DNA of 53,705 bases from Bacteroidales bacterium UBA4284 (GTDB lineage: Bacteria > Bacteroidota > Bacteroidia > Bacteroidales > UBA932): positions 1-53,705 of the forward strand of contig DGVM01000113.1 of the NCBI GenBank assembly GCA_002395925.1, written 5' to 3'. Within the stretch, counting starts at the first letter, position 1. The number at the start of each line of letters is the position of its first letter. Shown here in pieces: positions 1-7,285 of this stretch. Position numbers and translations under genes: made by a program. Below the pieces are notes generated by a model, which saw nothing but the letters and a program-made list of their open reading frames with translations, did no database searches and was not told the origin of the DNA.

Positions 1-22
1 GAGAGTAGGTAGCTGCCGCTTT
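1..22 (+). rRNA. rrf: 3' end of 5S rRNA (partial)
   Basis: The first bases (GAGAGTAGGTAGCTGCCGC) match the conserved 3' end of bacterial 5S rRNA, where a GAGAGTAGG stretch is followed by the closing helix I strand. A T-run and a strong hairpin follow at once, as expected at the end of an rrn operon. Only about 20 bases lie inside the window, so the identification rests on this short motif and on the terminator after it. The rest of the rrn operon would lie to the left. Confidence 0.6.
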
Positions 23-25
23 TCG

Positions 26-66
26 GAATGCCCGACGAATGCAAGTTCGCCGGGCATTCTTCGTTT
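26..66 (+). terminator. Terminator hairpin after the 5S gene
   Basis: The arm GAATGCCCG (26-34) pairs with CGGGCATTC (51-59). An inner CGAA/TTCG helix continues the stem after one mismatch, closing a six-base loop. TTCGTTTG follows. It fits a rho-independent terminator for the rRNA operon, although the T-tract is interrupted. Confidence 0.7.
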
Positions 67-110
67 GTATGGGTATATTTTTTGCAGCGGATTGTGTAAA
101 AATTTAAGTT

Positions 111-575
111 ATGAAATCCAGATTTTTCATTTTACTTGTTACTGCGGTAGCGCTTCTGAGTTCATGCTCTGCTTACAGGGATGCTTCCAGTATATATCAG
201 TCTGCGTCGGATTATTATACCCAGCAGTATTACGGCGTACCGAGGGCCGATATCGTCGCTTCCCTCGGAGCCCCTGCCCGTGAGACATCTGACGGCAAGG
301 GCGGCACTATCATGGTGTACGAGCGCTATTATTCTTATTCTACCCGCGACGTCTGGGGATATCCCTATCGTGACGTGGACATGCATTACCGCCAGTTCTT
401 CATGGACCGGGAAGACAAGTGCTACCGTGTCATGACCAATGAGTCTTCTCCGGCTCAGGCTGGAGTCGTTGCTACGGCGTTCGGCATCACCGGAGCAATC
501 TCTGCGGGCGTATGTCTTATACCTGCGCTGATCTTCGCGCTGACTCCGAGACACTTCGATTCTTTCTCTTTCTGA
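111..575 (+). CDS. Small lipoprotein of unknown function
   Basis: A 154-residue protein with a lipoprotein signal peptide: Lys/Arg at residues 2-4, a hydrophobic core, and a lipobox ending in Cys19 (LSSC). The mature part is rich in Tyr (SASDYYTQQYYG, then ERYYSYSTRD). A hydrophobic stretch near the C-terminus (about residues 118-145, many Ala/Gly/Ile) could be a membrane segment or amphipathic helix. It resembles the short envelope lipoproteins common in Bacteroidales, but I do not recognise a named family. It stands alone between the rRNA terminator and the permease gene, whose own -7 box follows its stop codon. Confidence 0.75.
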   Translation: MKSRFFILLVTAVALLSSCSAYRDASSIYQSASDYYTQQYYGVPRADIVASLGAPARETSDGKGGTIMVYERYYSYSTRDVWGYPYRDVDMHYRQFFMDREDKCYRVMTNESSPAQAGVVATAFGITGAISAGVCLIPALIFALTPRHFDSFSF

Positions 576-585
576 GTTTTCTTCC

Positions 586-593
586 TATCTTTG
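586..593 (+). promoter_or_regulatory. -7 box (TATCTTTG) of the EamA permease gene
   Basis: TATCTTTG matches the Bacteroidota -7 consensus TAnnTTTG exactly and lies 18 bases before the GTG start at 612, predicting a leader of roughly a dozen bases. No good TTTG -33 box is seen at the usual 19-21 base spacing, so the promoter may be weak. Confidence 0.5.
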
Positions 594-611
594 CGCGATT
601 GATTACCGGTC

Positions 612-1547
612 GTGGAGCACCTCGGTGAAATAATTGCGCTTTTGGTTTCGGTCTCGTGGACTATTACCGCCATTTGTGCCGACAGAGCCAGTCATCGTAT
701 GGGGCCGATGAGCGCAAATGTCGTCAGGCTCCTTATGGCCTCGGTCTTTCTTGCAGTTATTCTGCTGTTTACCGTGGGCCGTCCTTATCCTGTTTATGCT
801 GATTGGCAGACCTGGTTGTGGCTTTCTCTTTCTGCTGTAGTCGGGTATCTTTTCGGGGACTGGTGCCTCTTTAATTGTTATATGTATATCGGAGCCCGTT
901 TCGGTCAGTTGCTTATGACCCTGGCTCCTCCAATTGCCGCGCTTGCCGGGTGGATTATGTTGGGTGAGTCCCTTTCGTGGACATCTGCGTTGGCCATGAT
1001 TGTTACTTTGGCCGGTATAGCTGTTTCCATCCTCAGCCGCGGAGAAGACAGGCATGTTCACCTTACGCTTCCTCTCAAGGGCGTATTGCTCGGCGTCGGG
1101 GCCGGTGTAGGACAAGGCGTGGGACTGGTGCTCAGCAAAATTGGTTTGACTCACTATGCGGCAGCCATTCCGGCCGATGCTCCCCGTCTTATGAATGCGA
1201 TGCTGCCGTTCGCCTCTACAATGATCCGTGCAATCGTAGGGGGACTCGGATTCTTCCTGATCATGGTTCTGACCAAGGATCTTCCGCGTCTTGGCGCTGC
1301 GCTGCGCGATGTCAAGGGCATGAGGTATGCGGTCATCCTGACCACTTTCGGGCCGGTTATAGGAGTTTCACTGTCAATAGCAGCGGTCAGATATACCAAC
1401 GCCGGAATCGCTTCTACGCTGATGGCTCTCTCGCCGGTTCTCATCCTCATACCCTATGCTTTGTTTTTCAAGCAGAAAATCAGGCCCAGGGAGATCCTTG
1501 GAGTCGCCCTCACCATGCTCGGCGTTGCGTTGTTCTTCCTTTTGTAA
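612..1547 (+). CDS. EamA/DMT-family permease
   Basis: A 311-residue integral membrane protein with about ten hydrophobic helices in two repeated halves, the architecture of EamA-type drug/metabolite transporters. The N-terminal half begins with an EHLGEIIALLVSVSW helix. The second half ends with the conserved-looking ASTLMALSPVLILIPYALFF segment and a short basic loop (KQKIRPREILG) before the last helix. The start is GTG at 612, just after a clean -7 box; a later ATG would delete the first helix. The substrate cannot be predicted: family members export amino acids, nucleotides or other metabolites. The gene appears monocistronic and converges on the glutamate-synthase-like operon. Confidence 0.85.
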   Translation: MEHLGEIIALLVSVSWTITAICADRASHRMGPMSANVVRLLMASVFLAVILLFTVGRPYPVYADWQTWLWLSLSAVVGYLFGDWCLFNCYMYIGARFGQLLMTLAPPIAALAGWIMLGESLSWTSALAMIVTLAGIAVSILSRGEDRHVHLTLPLKGVLLGVGAGVGQGVGLVLSKIGLTHYAAAIPADAPRLMNAMLPFASTMIRAIVGGLGFFLIMVLTKDLPRLGAALRDVKGMRYAVILTTFGPVIGVSLSIAAVRYTNAGIASTLMALSPVLILIPYALFFKQKIRPREILGVALTMLGVALFFLL

Positions 1548-1556
1548 GACGGTTTT

Positions 1557-1687
1557 AATAAACAACTTGTTTCAGTTTGAAGACTACGGCCGCAAGCGGC
1601 CTATCCCTCCCGCCGCAAGCGGCGGGCCCCTCCCACTCACGGCTGCGTGGGCGCAGACGGTCTTCAAACTGAAACAATTTGTTTATT
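1557..1687. repeat. 131-bp palindromic element with three nested hairpins
   Basis: The outer arms 1557-1584 and 1660-1687 are inverted copies, 28 bases with one mismatch (AATAAACAA[C/A]TTGTTTCAG then TTTGAAGAC). The 75-base interior folds into three further hairpins: GGCCGC-AA-GCGGCC; CCCGCCGC-AA-GCGGCGGG; and CCCAC/GTGGG. It sits between the convergent permease and gltA genes, so it could act as a two-way transcription barrier. The form (long AT-rich arms around GC-rich hairpins) also suits a non-coding mobile or REP-like element. No coding potential was recognised in it. Confidence 0.75.
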
Positions 1688-1710
1688 ACCTCCTAATTAT
1701 TAAAACTATA

Positions 1711-1750
1711 TAAAAAACTACCCGCGGCCCTGACGCCACAGGTAGTTTAG
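1711..1750 (-). terminator. Terminator of the pfkB-nfnA-gltA operon
   Basis: Read on the minus strand, AAACTACC (1748-1741) pairs with GGTAGTTT (1722-1715), with a GC-rich inner region, and is followed by a run of T (TTTTTTATA). This is a standard rho-independent terminator about 65 bases past the gltA stop codon. Confidence 0.75.
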
Positions 1751-1812
1751 ATATTCGCTTCTATCCCTAAAATGCCGCTACACAGCAGCTGGAGGGAGAA
1801 GGTAGCCGAAGG

Positions 1813-3189
1813 CTATTGATGAAGATACTCATCAATAGCCTTCGCTGCAGTCCTGCCGGCTCCCATTGCCAGGATGACGGTGGCGGCACCGGTGACGGCG
1901 TCTCCGCCTGCGAAGACACCCGGACGGGTCGTGGCTCCATTCTCATCGGCTACGAGACAACCGCGGCGGTTGACTTCCAGTCCGGCTGTTGCCTTGGAAA
2001 TCATCGGGTTGGGAGACGTTCCGAGGGCCATGATGACGGTTTCGGTCTCAATCTCGAACTCGCTGCCAGCAATGGGCACGGGGCTGCGGCGGCCGCTTTC
2101 GTCGGGCTCTCCGAGCTCCATCCTGATGCACTTGAGGGCGCGTACCCAGCCCTTTTCGTCGCCAAGCACTTCTACGGGATTGGTGAGCATATCGAAGATG
2201 ATGCCCTCCTCCATGGCGTGATGTACTTCTTCGCGGCGGGCGGGAAGCTCGGCCTCGGTACGGCGGTACACGATATGAACCTCGGCACCGAGCCTGAGTG
2301 CGGTACGGGCGGCGTCCATGGCAACGTTGCCTCCTCCGACTACGCAGACTTTCTTGCCTGCGTGGATGGGGGTGAGGTAGTCATCGCGCCATGCCTTCAT
2401 GAGGTTGTTGCGGGTGAGGAATTCGTTGGCGGAAAATACGCCGCAGAGGTTCTCACCGGGGATGTTCATGAACTTGGGCAGGCCTGCACCGCTGCCGATG
2501 AAAACGGCCTTGAAGCCTTCGGAATCCATCAGCGAATCAATGGTGACGGTCTTGCCTATGATGACATCGGTTTCAATCTTGACTCCGAGTCTGCGGACTT
2601 CGTCGATTTCGTGCTTCAGCACCTTGTCTTTGGGAAGACGGAACTCAGGGATGCCGTACTCCAGCACGCCGCCGGCCTTGTGCAGGGCCTCGAAAATCGT
2701 TACGTCGTATCCCCATTTGGCCAGGTCGCTTGCACAGGCCAGTCCTGCAGGGCCGCTTCCTACTACTGCGACCTTGATGCCGTTCGCAGGTGCACATTCG
2801 ACAGAACCCTTTCCGAGGGTCTCGTCGGCTACGAATCTTTCGAGCTTGCCGATGGCTACGGGTTCGCCCTTGACTCCGAGTACGCAGCTGCCTTCGCACT
2901 GGGTTTCCTGAGGACATACGCGTCCGCATACTGCGGGAAGGGAGCTGTCGCGCGCGATTACCGATGCCGCTCCTTGGACGTCACCTTCTACAAGTTTGGC
3001 GATGAAGTCGGGAATCTGGATGTTGACCGGGCATGCGCTTACGCAGCGGGGATTCTTGCAATGAAGGCATCTGGAGGCCTCCAGCATAGCTTCTTCGCGG
3101 TTGTAACCGTAGCATACTTCTTCGAAATTGGTGGCGCGGACCTTGGGATCCTGTTCGCGTACCGCCACCCTGGGTATTCTGTTTGCCAT
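1813..3189 (-). CDS. gltA: NADPH-dependent glutamate synthase small subunit-like / NfnB flavoprotein
   Basis: A 458-residue member of the GltD/NfnB family. The N-terminal ferredoxin-like part has the cysteine pattern CLHCKNPRCVSACPVN (about residues 41-56) for an iron-sulfur cluster. A first dinucleotide fold VAVVGSGPAGLACASDLAKW (about 140-160) binds FAD, and a second, VCVVGGGNVAMDAARTALRL (about 280-300), is the NADPH site. Its partner is encoded immediately upstream, with a one-base TAATG overlap. This pairing is the hallmark of the electron-bifurcating NADH-dependent ferredoxin:NADP oxidoreductase (NfnAB), which is usually also annotated as 'glutamate synthase'. No glutamate synthase large subunit is nearby, so the Nfn role is the better reading. 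Confidence 0.9.
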   Translation of the reverse strand: MANRIPRVAVREQDPKVRATNFEEVCYGYNREEAMLEASRCLHCKNPRCVSACPVNIQIPDFIAKLVEGDVQGAASVIARDSSLPAVCGRVCPQETQCEGSCVLGVKGEPVAIGKLERFVADETLGKGSVECAPANGIKVAVVGSGPAGLACASDLAKWGYDVTIFEALHKAGGVLEYGIPEFRLPKDKVLKHEIDEVRRLGVKIETDVIIGKTVTIDSLMDSEGFKAVFIGSGAGLPKFMNIPGENLCGVFSANEFLTRNNLMKAWRDDYLTPIHAGKKVCVVGGGNVAMDAARTALRLGAEVHIVYRRTEAELPARREEVHHAMEEGIIFDMLTNPVEVLGDEKGWVRALKCIRMELGEPDESGRRSPVPIAGSEFEIETETVIMALGTSPNPMISKATAGLEVNRRGCLVADENGATTRPGVFAGGDAVTGAATVILAMGAGRTAAKAIDEYLHQ

Positions 3190-4049
3190 TATTTTCCCCT
3201 CCCTATTTTACATACGTGTTTTTCGTTTGTGGCAGCTTCTTCTGCCTTGTACTGACCCTGACGGCGCATGGCCTCGTCGAAATCGACCTCGTAGCCGTCG
3301 AATTCGGGACCCTCGACGCAGGCGAAGCGGGTCTTTCCGCCGACGCTCACGCGGCAGGCTCCGCACATGCCGGTTCCGTCCACCATGAGGGTGTTGAGAC
3401 TGACGGTCGCGGGAATGCCGAGTTTCTTGCAGGTCAGAGTGGTGAACTTCATCATTATCATAGGGCCGATGATGACTGCCTGAGTGTACTTGTGCCCCTC
3501 TGCGACTACGTGCTCCAACATGTTGGTACCCATGCCCTTGAAGCCGAAGGAACCGTCGTCGGTGCACACGAAGAGGTTGTCGCACACGCCGCGCATCTCA
3601 TCTACGTAGATGAGCAGGTCCTTGGTCTTGGCGCCGATTATGACGTCCACGGGAACTCCGTGCTCCTTGAGCCATTTGGCCTGGGGATAAACGGGAGCCG
3701 TACCTACACCTCCGGCGATGAGGATGTACCTCTGCTGCGCAAGCTTTTCGGGTGCCATTTCAACGAATTCGGAAGCTACTCCGAGAGGGCCGACGACATC
3801 GGCGAAGCACTCGCCCGGTTCGTAGGCGATGATGTCTGCACTCGAGGCGCCAATCTTTTGCGTAACGATGGTAACGGTGCCCTCGGAGCGATTAAAGTCA
3901 CTGATGGTGAGAGGGATGCGTTCTCCCTTTTCGTCTGCCCGGACGATGAGGAACTGACCCGGCTGCGCCGCTGCTGCGAGCCTCGGAGCGCGTACCGTCA
4001 TCCTGCAGATGGCGGGGGTCAGCATTTCTTTTGTCAGAATTTCAAACAT
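3189..4049 (-). CDS. Sulfide/dihydroorotate dehydrogenase-like FAD/NAD-binding protein (NfnA-like)
   Basis: A 286-residue ferredoxin-NADP reductase-fold protein. The N-terminal beta-barrel (about 1-95) should bind FAD. A Rossmann region (about 100-215) begins with ILIAGGVGTAPVYPQ, the nucleotide-binding loop. A C-terminal cysteine cluster (DGTGMCGACRVSVGGKTRFAC) would ligate a [2Fe-2S] centre. It matches the small subunit of NfnAB; PyrK of dihydroorotate dehydrogenase is the close alternative. It is translationally coupled to the downstream GltA/NfnB gene (stop and start share one base) and follows the PfkB kinase by 22 bases, so all three are probably cotranscribed. Confidence 0.88.
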   Translation of the reverse strand: MFEILTKEMLTPAICRMTVRAPRLAAAAQPGQFLIVRADEKGERIPLTISDFNRSEGTVTIVTQKIGASSADIIAYEPGECFADVVGPLGVASEFVEMAPEKLAQQRYILIAGGVGTAPVYPQAKWLKEHGVPVDVIIGAKTKDLLIYVDEMRGVCDNLFVCTDDGSFGFKGMGTNMLEHVVAEGHKYTQAVIIGPMIMMKFTTLTCKKLGIPATVSLNTLMVDGTGMCGACRVSVGGKTRFACVEGPEFDGYEVDFDEAMRRQGQYKAEEAATNEKHVCKIGRGK

Positions 4050-4071
4050 TTCGTTATGTTGTGGTTAGATA

Positions 4072-5079
4072 TTATTTTATCTGCCCGCCGTTGTCTGCTA
4101 TGAGCTGGCGGATTTCTGCTTTGGCGTCCCTCCAACGGGGGATGTCTATCTTGGTTCCGATGACTTCTACGACTTTGGCGGCGATGATCGATCCCACCTC
4201 TCCGCAGACCTTGAGCGGCATGCCGAAGGAGTGGGCGTAGATGAATCCGGCGGCGTAGGTATCGCCTGCGCCGGTGGCGTCTATGGTTGCCGCGGGCCAG
4301 GCGGGAATATAATGCTGCTCCTCGCCGGATTTGAGCCAGCTGCCGTCCTTTCCTACCTTGACTACCGCAATCTTGCAGTGCTGGCTGATTTCGTCGAGCG
4401 CCTCGATGGTGCCGTCCAGTTTGGTGAAGGCGCGAGCCTCGGTCTCGTTGGCGAAAACTATGTCGACGTAGCGGTCCACGATGTCGTGCAGGAAGGCGTT
4501 GTTGCTTTCTACGACGTTGTAGGATGCCATGTCGAGGGAGATTATGCAGCCCGCGTCGTGGGCGAGTTCGACCGCCTTGCGTATGAGATCCTGGTTCTGT
4601 ACCAGGTAGCCCTCGATGTGGAAATAGTCGTGGCCTGCAAAATATTCGGGCTTGAGGTCTTCGGGTACAAGGTCGAGCGCGGCGCCGAGGTAAACAGCAA
4701 AAGTGCGTTCTGCGTTGCCTCCGCTTACGAAAACCATACTGCGGCCGCTGGAGTGCTCGCTCTTGAGCAGCAGGGTGTTGACTCCGTATTGCTCCTGGTC
4801 GCTCTTGAAGAGCAGACCGAGCTCGTCGTCGCCTATCTTGCCGATAAAGCTGGACGGCATTCCGAAGATGGAAGTGCAGACGATGGTGTTGGCTGCGCTG
4901 CCTCCGGCTACATACTTGACTCCGAGAGGTTTAAGCGCCGCCCAGATCTTGTCGCCGGTCTCCATGTCCACATGCTGCATGCTGCCCTTGGGCAGGTGGT
5001 AGGTACGAAGAAGAGAGTCGTCCGGCAGGACGGCCAGAATGTCCGTCAGGGCATTTCCTATTCCGAGGATTGATTTCAT
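4072..5079 (-). CDS. PfkB-family carbohydrate/adenosine kinase
   Basis: A 335-residue ribokinase-fold enzyme. The N-terminal glycine-rich motif GIGNALTDIL and the substrate region YVAGGSAANT are typical. The C-terminal signature DATGAGDTYAAGF contains the anion-hole GAGD with the catalytic Asp. It most resembles the adenosine-kinase branch, but PfkB substrates are hard to call from sequence. The start at 5079 (MKSILGIGNA) is preferred over the in-frame ATG 36 bases upstream because the -7 box TATATTTG lies at 5086-5093, so the mRNA would begin at or next to this ATG. It leads the operon that includes the NfnA/NfnB-like pair. Confidence 0.88.
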   Translation of the reverse strand: MKSILGIGNALTDILAVLPDDSLLRTYHLPKGSMQHVDMETGDKIWAALKPLGVKYVAGGSAANTIVCTSIFGMPSSFIGKIGDDELGLLFKSDQEQYGVNTLLLKSEHSSGRSMVFVSGGNAERTFAVYLGAALDLVPEDLKPEYFAGHDYFHIEGYLVQNQDLIRKAVELAHDAGCIISLDMASYNVVESNNAFLHDIVDRYVDIVFANETEARAFTKLDGTIEALDEISQHCKIAVVKVGKDGSWLKSGEEQHYIPAWPAATIDATGAGDTYAAGFIYAHSFGMPLKVCGEVGSIIAAKVVEVIGTKIDIPRWRDAKAEIRQLIADNGGQIK

Positions 5080-5085
5080 AACCCA

Positions 5086-5116
5086 CAAATATAAGTAATC
5101 CGCGTCTTTTTTCAAA
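5086..5116 (-). promoter_or_regulatory. Promoter of the pfkB operon
   Basis: On the minus strand, TTTG (5116-5113), a 19-base spacer and TATATTTG (5093-5086) match the Bacteroidota TTTG-N19-21-TAnnTTTG consensus. The predicted transcription start is within a few bases of the ATG at 5079, implying a leaderless or nearly leaderless mRNA. Confidence 0.75.
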
Positions 5117-5134
5117 CACGCAGCCCCAAATCAG

Positions 5135-5178
5135 CAAACCCGCAAATCCCAGGATATTACGCAGGATTTGCGGGTTTG
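5135..5178 (-). terminator. Strong hairpin at the end of the PUL-1 operon
   Basis: CAAACCCGCAAATCC (5135-5149) and GGATTTGCGGGTTTG (5164-5178) form a perfect 15-bp stem with a 14-base loop, 19 bases past the last PUL-1 stop codon. The T-tract after it on the minus strand is poor (CTGATTTGG), so it may act as a 3' stabilising structure as much as a terminator. It separates PUL-1 from the pfkB promoter. Confidence 0.65.
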
Positions 5179-5197
5179 GACGGAAATCAACAGCTGA

Positions 5198-7276
5198 TTA
5201 CCAGTCCTGATGTCCGGCTTTCCAGCCGTCGGGATTCGTACCTAGGCCGCTGCCAGATACCTTGAAGGGGATTGCGCCGGAAGCCACCTTACGGTTGGTG
5301 TCGTCGTAAACGAATACTATGAGCCTGTAATTGCCTTCTTCAGGAGCGTTGAAGCTGATGGAGGCTGAAGTCTCGTTCTGGATGAGAGCCGGCATGCCTG
5401 CAAGAGACGTCGCTCCCTCTTTTACGATAAGCCACTTGTACCTTAGGGCAGCTCCGCTAGGGGATGTGGCTGTAACTTTGGCGGAATGAACGCTTCCTGG
5501 TACGAGGGTGATGTTGTCGTCTCCGATGAGCGAATCATCGATGAGCATGGAGTGACGGTTGTTGATTACGGGGGCAAGCTTTTCCGGATAGGAGCCGGTC
5601 CATGCGTACTGCAACTCATCGACTGCGGCAAAACTGTACCCGTTCTCGTCGAAAAGACCGTACCAGGTAAGAACTGCTCCGTGAGTCTGGTATCCCCAGA
5701 CGAAAGCGAATGAACCTATGCACCCGTTGTCTTTGTTGCCGTTGATTGCGCTGGCAAGCAAGTCTTTGTATATCCGGGCCTTCTGGCTGCTGGTCTGTTC
5801 TACGCATGCGCCCCAGGCGGTAAGCGGGGGTTCCGACGAGGTAGAAAGACCCCAGGTGCCACGGGGGCCGAACTCGGTTATGGCCCAGGGTTTGTCCCAA
5901 CCATAGTTGATCAAGCTGGACTTGACGTTTTCTGTAGCGGGGTAGTAGGAATTAACGGAAATGAAATCAAGGGACGGGGCCTGTGCCTTGATTTGCGTTA
6001 TCGCAGATTGCTTGGCTCCTGCCAGTGCCGTGGTTGTGAGGTGGTAAGGGTCAATAGCCTTGATGGCGTCGGAAAGCTCTCCCACTACATCCCACACCCG
6101 GGCGTCACTGTAGCTGGAGTCCAGCTCATTGCCGATTATCCATCCGAGCACAGCCGGATCGGCCGCATAGGAAGAGACAATCGAAGTGAGATTGGCTTTC
6201 TGGCTTGCAATGGCAGAAGCGTCGCCGAAGTCGAAGCCGTCCCTTTCCCGTCCTACCGGCAGTCCTACAAGTACGTACGTGCCGTTGGCTCTGGCGGCTG
6301 CGAGCGCATGCTCTATCTGCGCCGTGCTGTAGGTTCTCAAAGCGTTTCCTCCGAATTCTGCGATCTTGTCGTAAAAGTTGTTGACTGCGCCTCCGTTAAT
6401 GAAGAACTCTTCGCCGTTTTTGTATAGCCGCCACTTGCCGGAGGCGTTCTTGGCAACATGGAAGTGAGTGACGGATTGGGCCGGATCACAGACAATGCGG
6501 GCCGTGTTGTATTTGCCGGCATCGAAGCTCTTGGCAGACGGGAAGGTCTTTATCTGCGTTTCTGTACCTACGGAGGTTATAACGCTGATCTCCAGCTGGT
6601 CCGATGCGTTGAAACTGAAGGGACGGGCGAGCATGTAGAAGTCTCCCGAATAGCTGGGATACAGTTCTGCGTCGCCGGAAACCGTAAGTTCGTAAGTTTC
6701 TGTACCGTTGAAGAAACGAATGCCGGTAACGGTAAACGGCAACTCACTGTCGTTGTACACCGTCCATTTGAGCAGAGTCCCGGAGTGATGCATCATGAGG
6801 GTCGGCTCCCGCGTGGCGGAAGCTTCCCCGTAAAGTACGTCATAACCAGCAAGATGGGCGGTGCTGTTCTTGCCGTTCTGAGTCTGACTCAGCGGGATGG
6901 ACGGCAGAGCGGAAGGCGAAGAAAGAGAAGCAGTATAGGGATACACAGCCTTCCAGTCGTATAGTACGCCCTCTTCGAAAGGTACGACAACCCCGGAGGC
7001 AGGGACAAAACGCCCCGCCTCCGCGTCGTCGAGAGTGAATTCAAGATTACCGGACCACCCGGCCGTGCCTGCCGGAGCGTTGAATACGCTCAGGGCGTCG
7101 CCGTCCGTCCAGCTTACAACGTAGTTTGACGGGTCAAGTGCCGTTTTGGAGTAACTGGCGTCCCGGGCTGTAAGACTGGGCTGCTCAGTGTCTGGCAGAG
7201 GCTGTTCAGGTTGTTCCTGAGTGCAGCCTATGACTGCGGCCAGGGCCATTGTGGCTATGAATCTTGAATGTTTCAT
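5198..7276 (-). CDS. Lipoprotein: fimbrillin-like domain fused to a GH158-like TIM-barrel glycosidase
   Basis: A 692-residue lipoprotein (Cys18). Residues about 40-265 are fimbrillin-like, clearly related to the N-terminal half of the neighbouring gene (shared SW-x-x-x-D-x-LSVFN, YDW, H[LI]AGYD and HH-x-GT-[LM]-LK). Residues about 270-570 are a TIM-barrel glycosidase with IIGNE (Glu384) and ITEFGPRGTW (Glu468) as likely acid/base and nucleophile. An Ig-like domain follows (about 570-675). The barrel and Ig parts are homologous to the enzyme at 16046-17416. The two Glu residues about 84 apart and the trailing Ig-like domain fit GH158 endo-beta-1,3-glucanases; a divergent GH2 or GH5 enzyme is possible. 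It ends with GWKAGHQDW, resembling the tail of the small peptide at 8819-8977. It is the last gene of PUL-1. Confidence 0.72.
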   Translation of the reverse strand: MKHSRFIATMALAAVIGCTQEQPEQPLPDTEQPSLTARDASYSKTALDPSNYVVSWTDGDALSVFNAPAGTAGWSGNLEFTLDDAEAGRFVPASGVVVPFEEGVLYDWKAVYPYTASLSSPSALPSIPLSQTQNGKNSTAHLAGYDVLYGEASATREPTLMMHHSGTLLKWTVYNDSELPFTVTGIRFFNGTETYELTVSGDAELYPSYSGDFYMLARPFSFNASDQLEISVITSVGTETQIKTFPSAKSFDAGKYNTARIVCDPAQSVTHFHVAKNASGKWRLYKNGEEFFINGGAVNNFYDKIAEFGGNALRTYSTAQIEHALAAARANGTYVLVGLPVGRERDGFDFGDASAIASQKANLTSIVSSYAADPAVLGWIIGNELDSSYSDARVWDVVGELSDAIKAIDPYHLTTTALAGAKQSAITQIKAQAPSLDFISVNSYYPATENVKSSLINYGWDKPWAITEFGPRGTWGLSTSSEPPLTAWGACVEQTSSQKARIYKDLLASAINGNKDNGCIGSFAFVWGYQTHGAVLTWYGLFDENGYSFAAVDELQYAWTGSYPEKLAPVINNRHSMLIDDSLIGDDNITLVPGSVHSAKVTATSPSGAALRYKWLIVKEGATSLAGMPALIQNETSASISFNAPEEGNYRLIVFVYDDTNRKVASGAIPFKVSGSGLGTNPDGWKAGHQDW

Positions 7277-7285
7277 GTTTGCTAA

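Noticed and set aside
1813..4049. A true glutamate synthase operon
   Set aside because: No large GltB-type subunit is present; the partner is a FAD/NAD ferredoxin-reductase-like protein, which fits NfnAB better.
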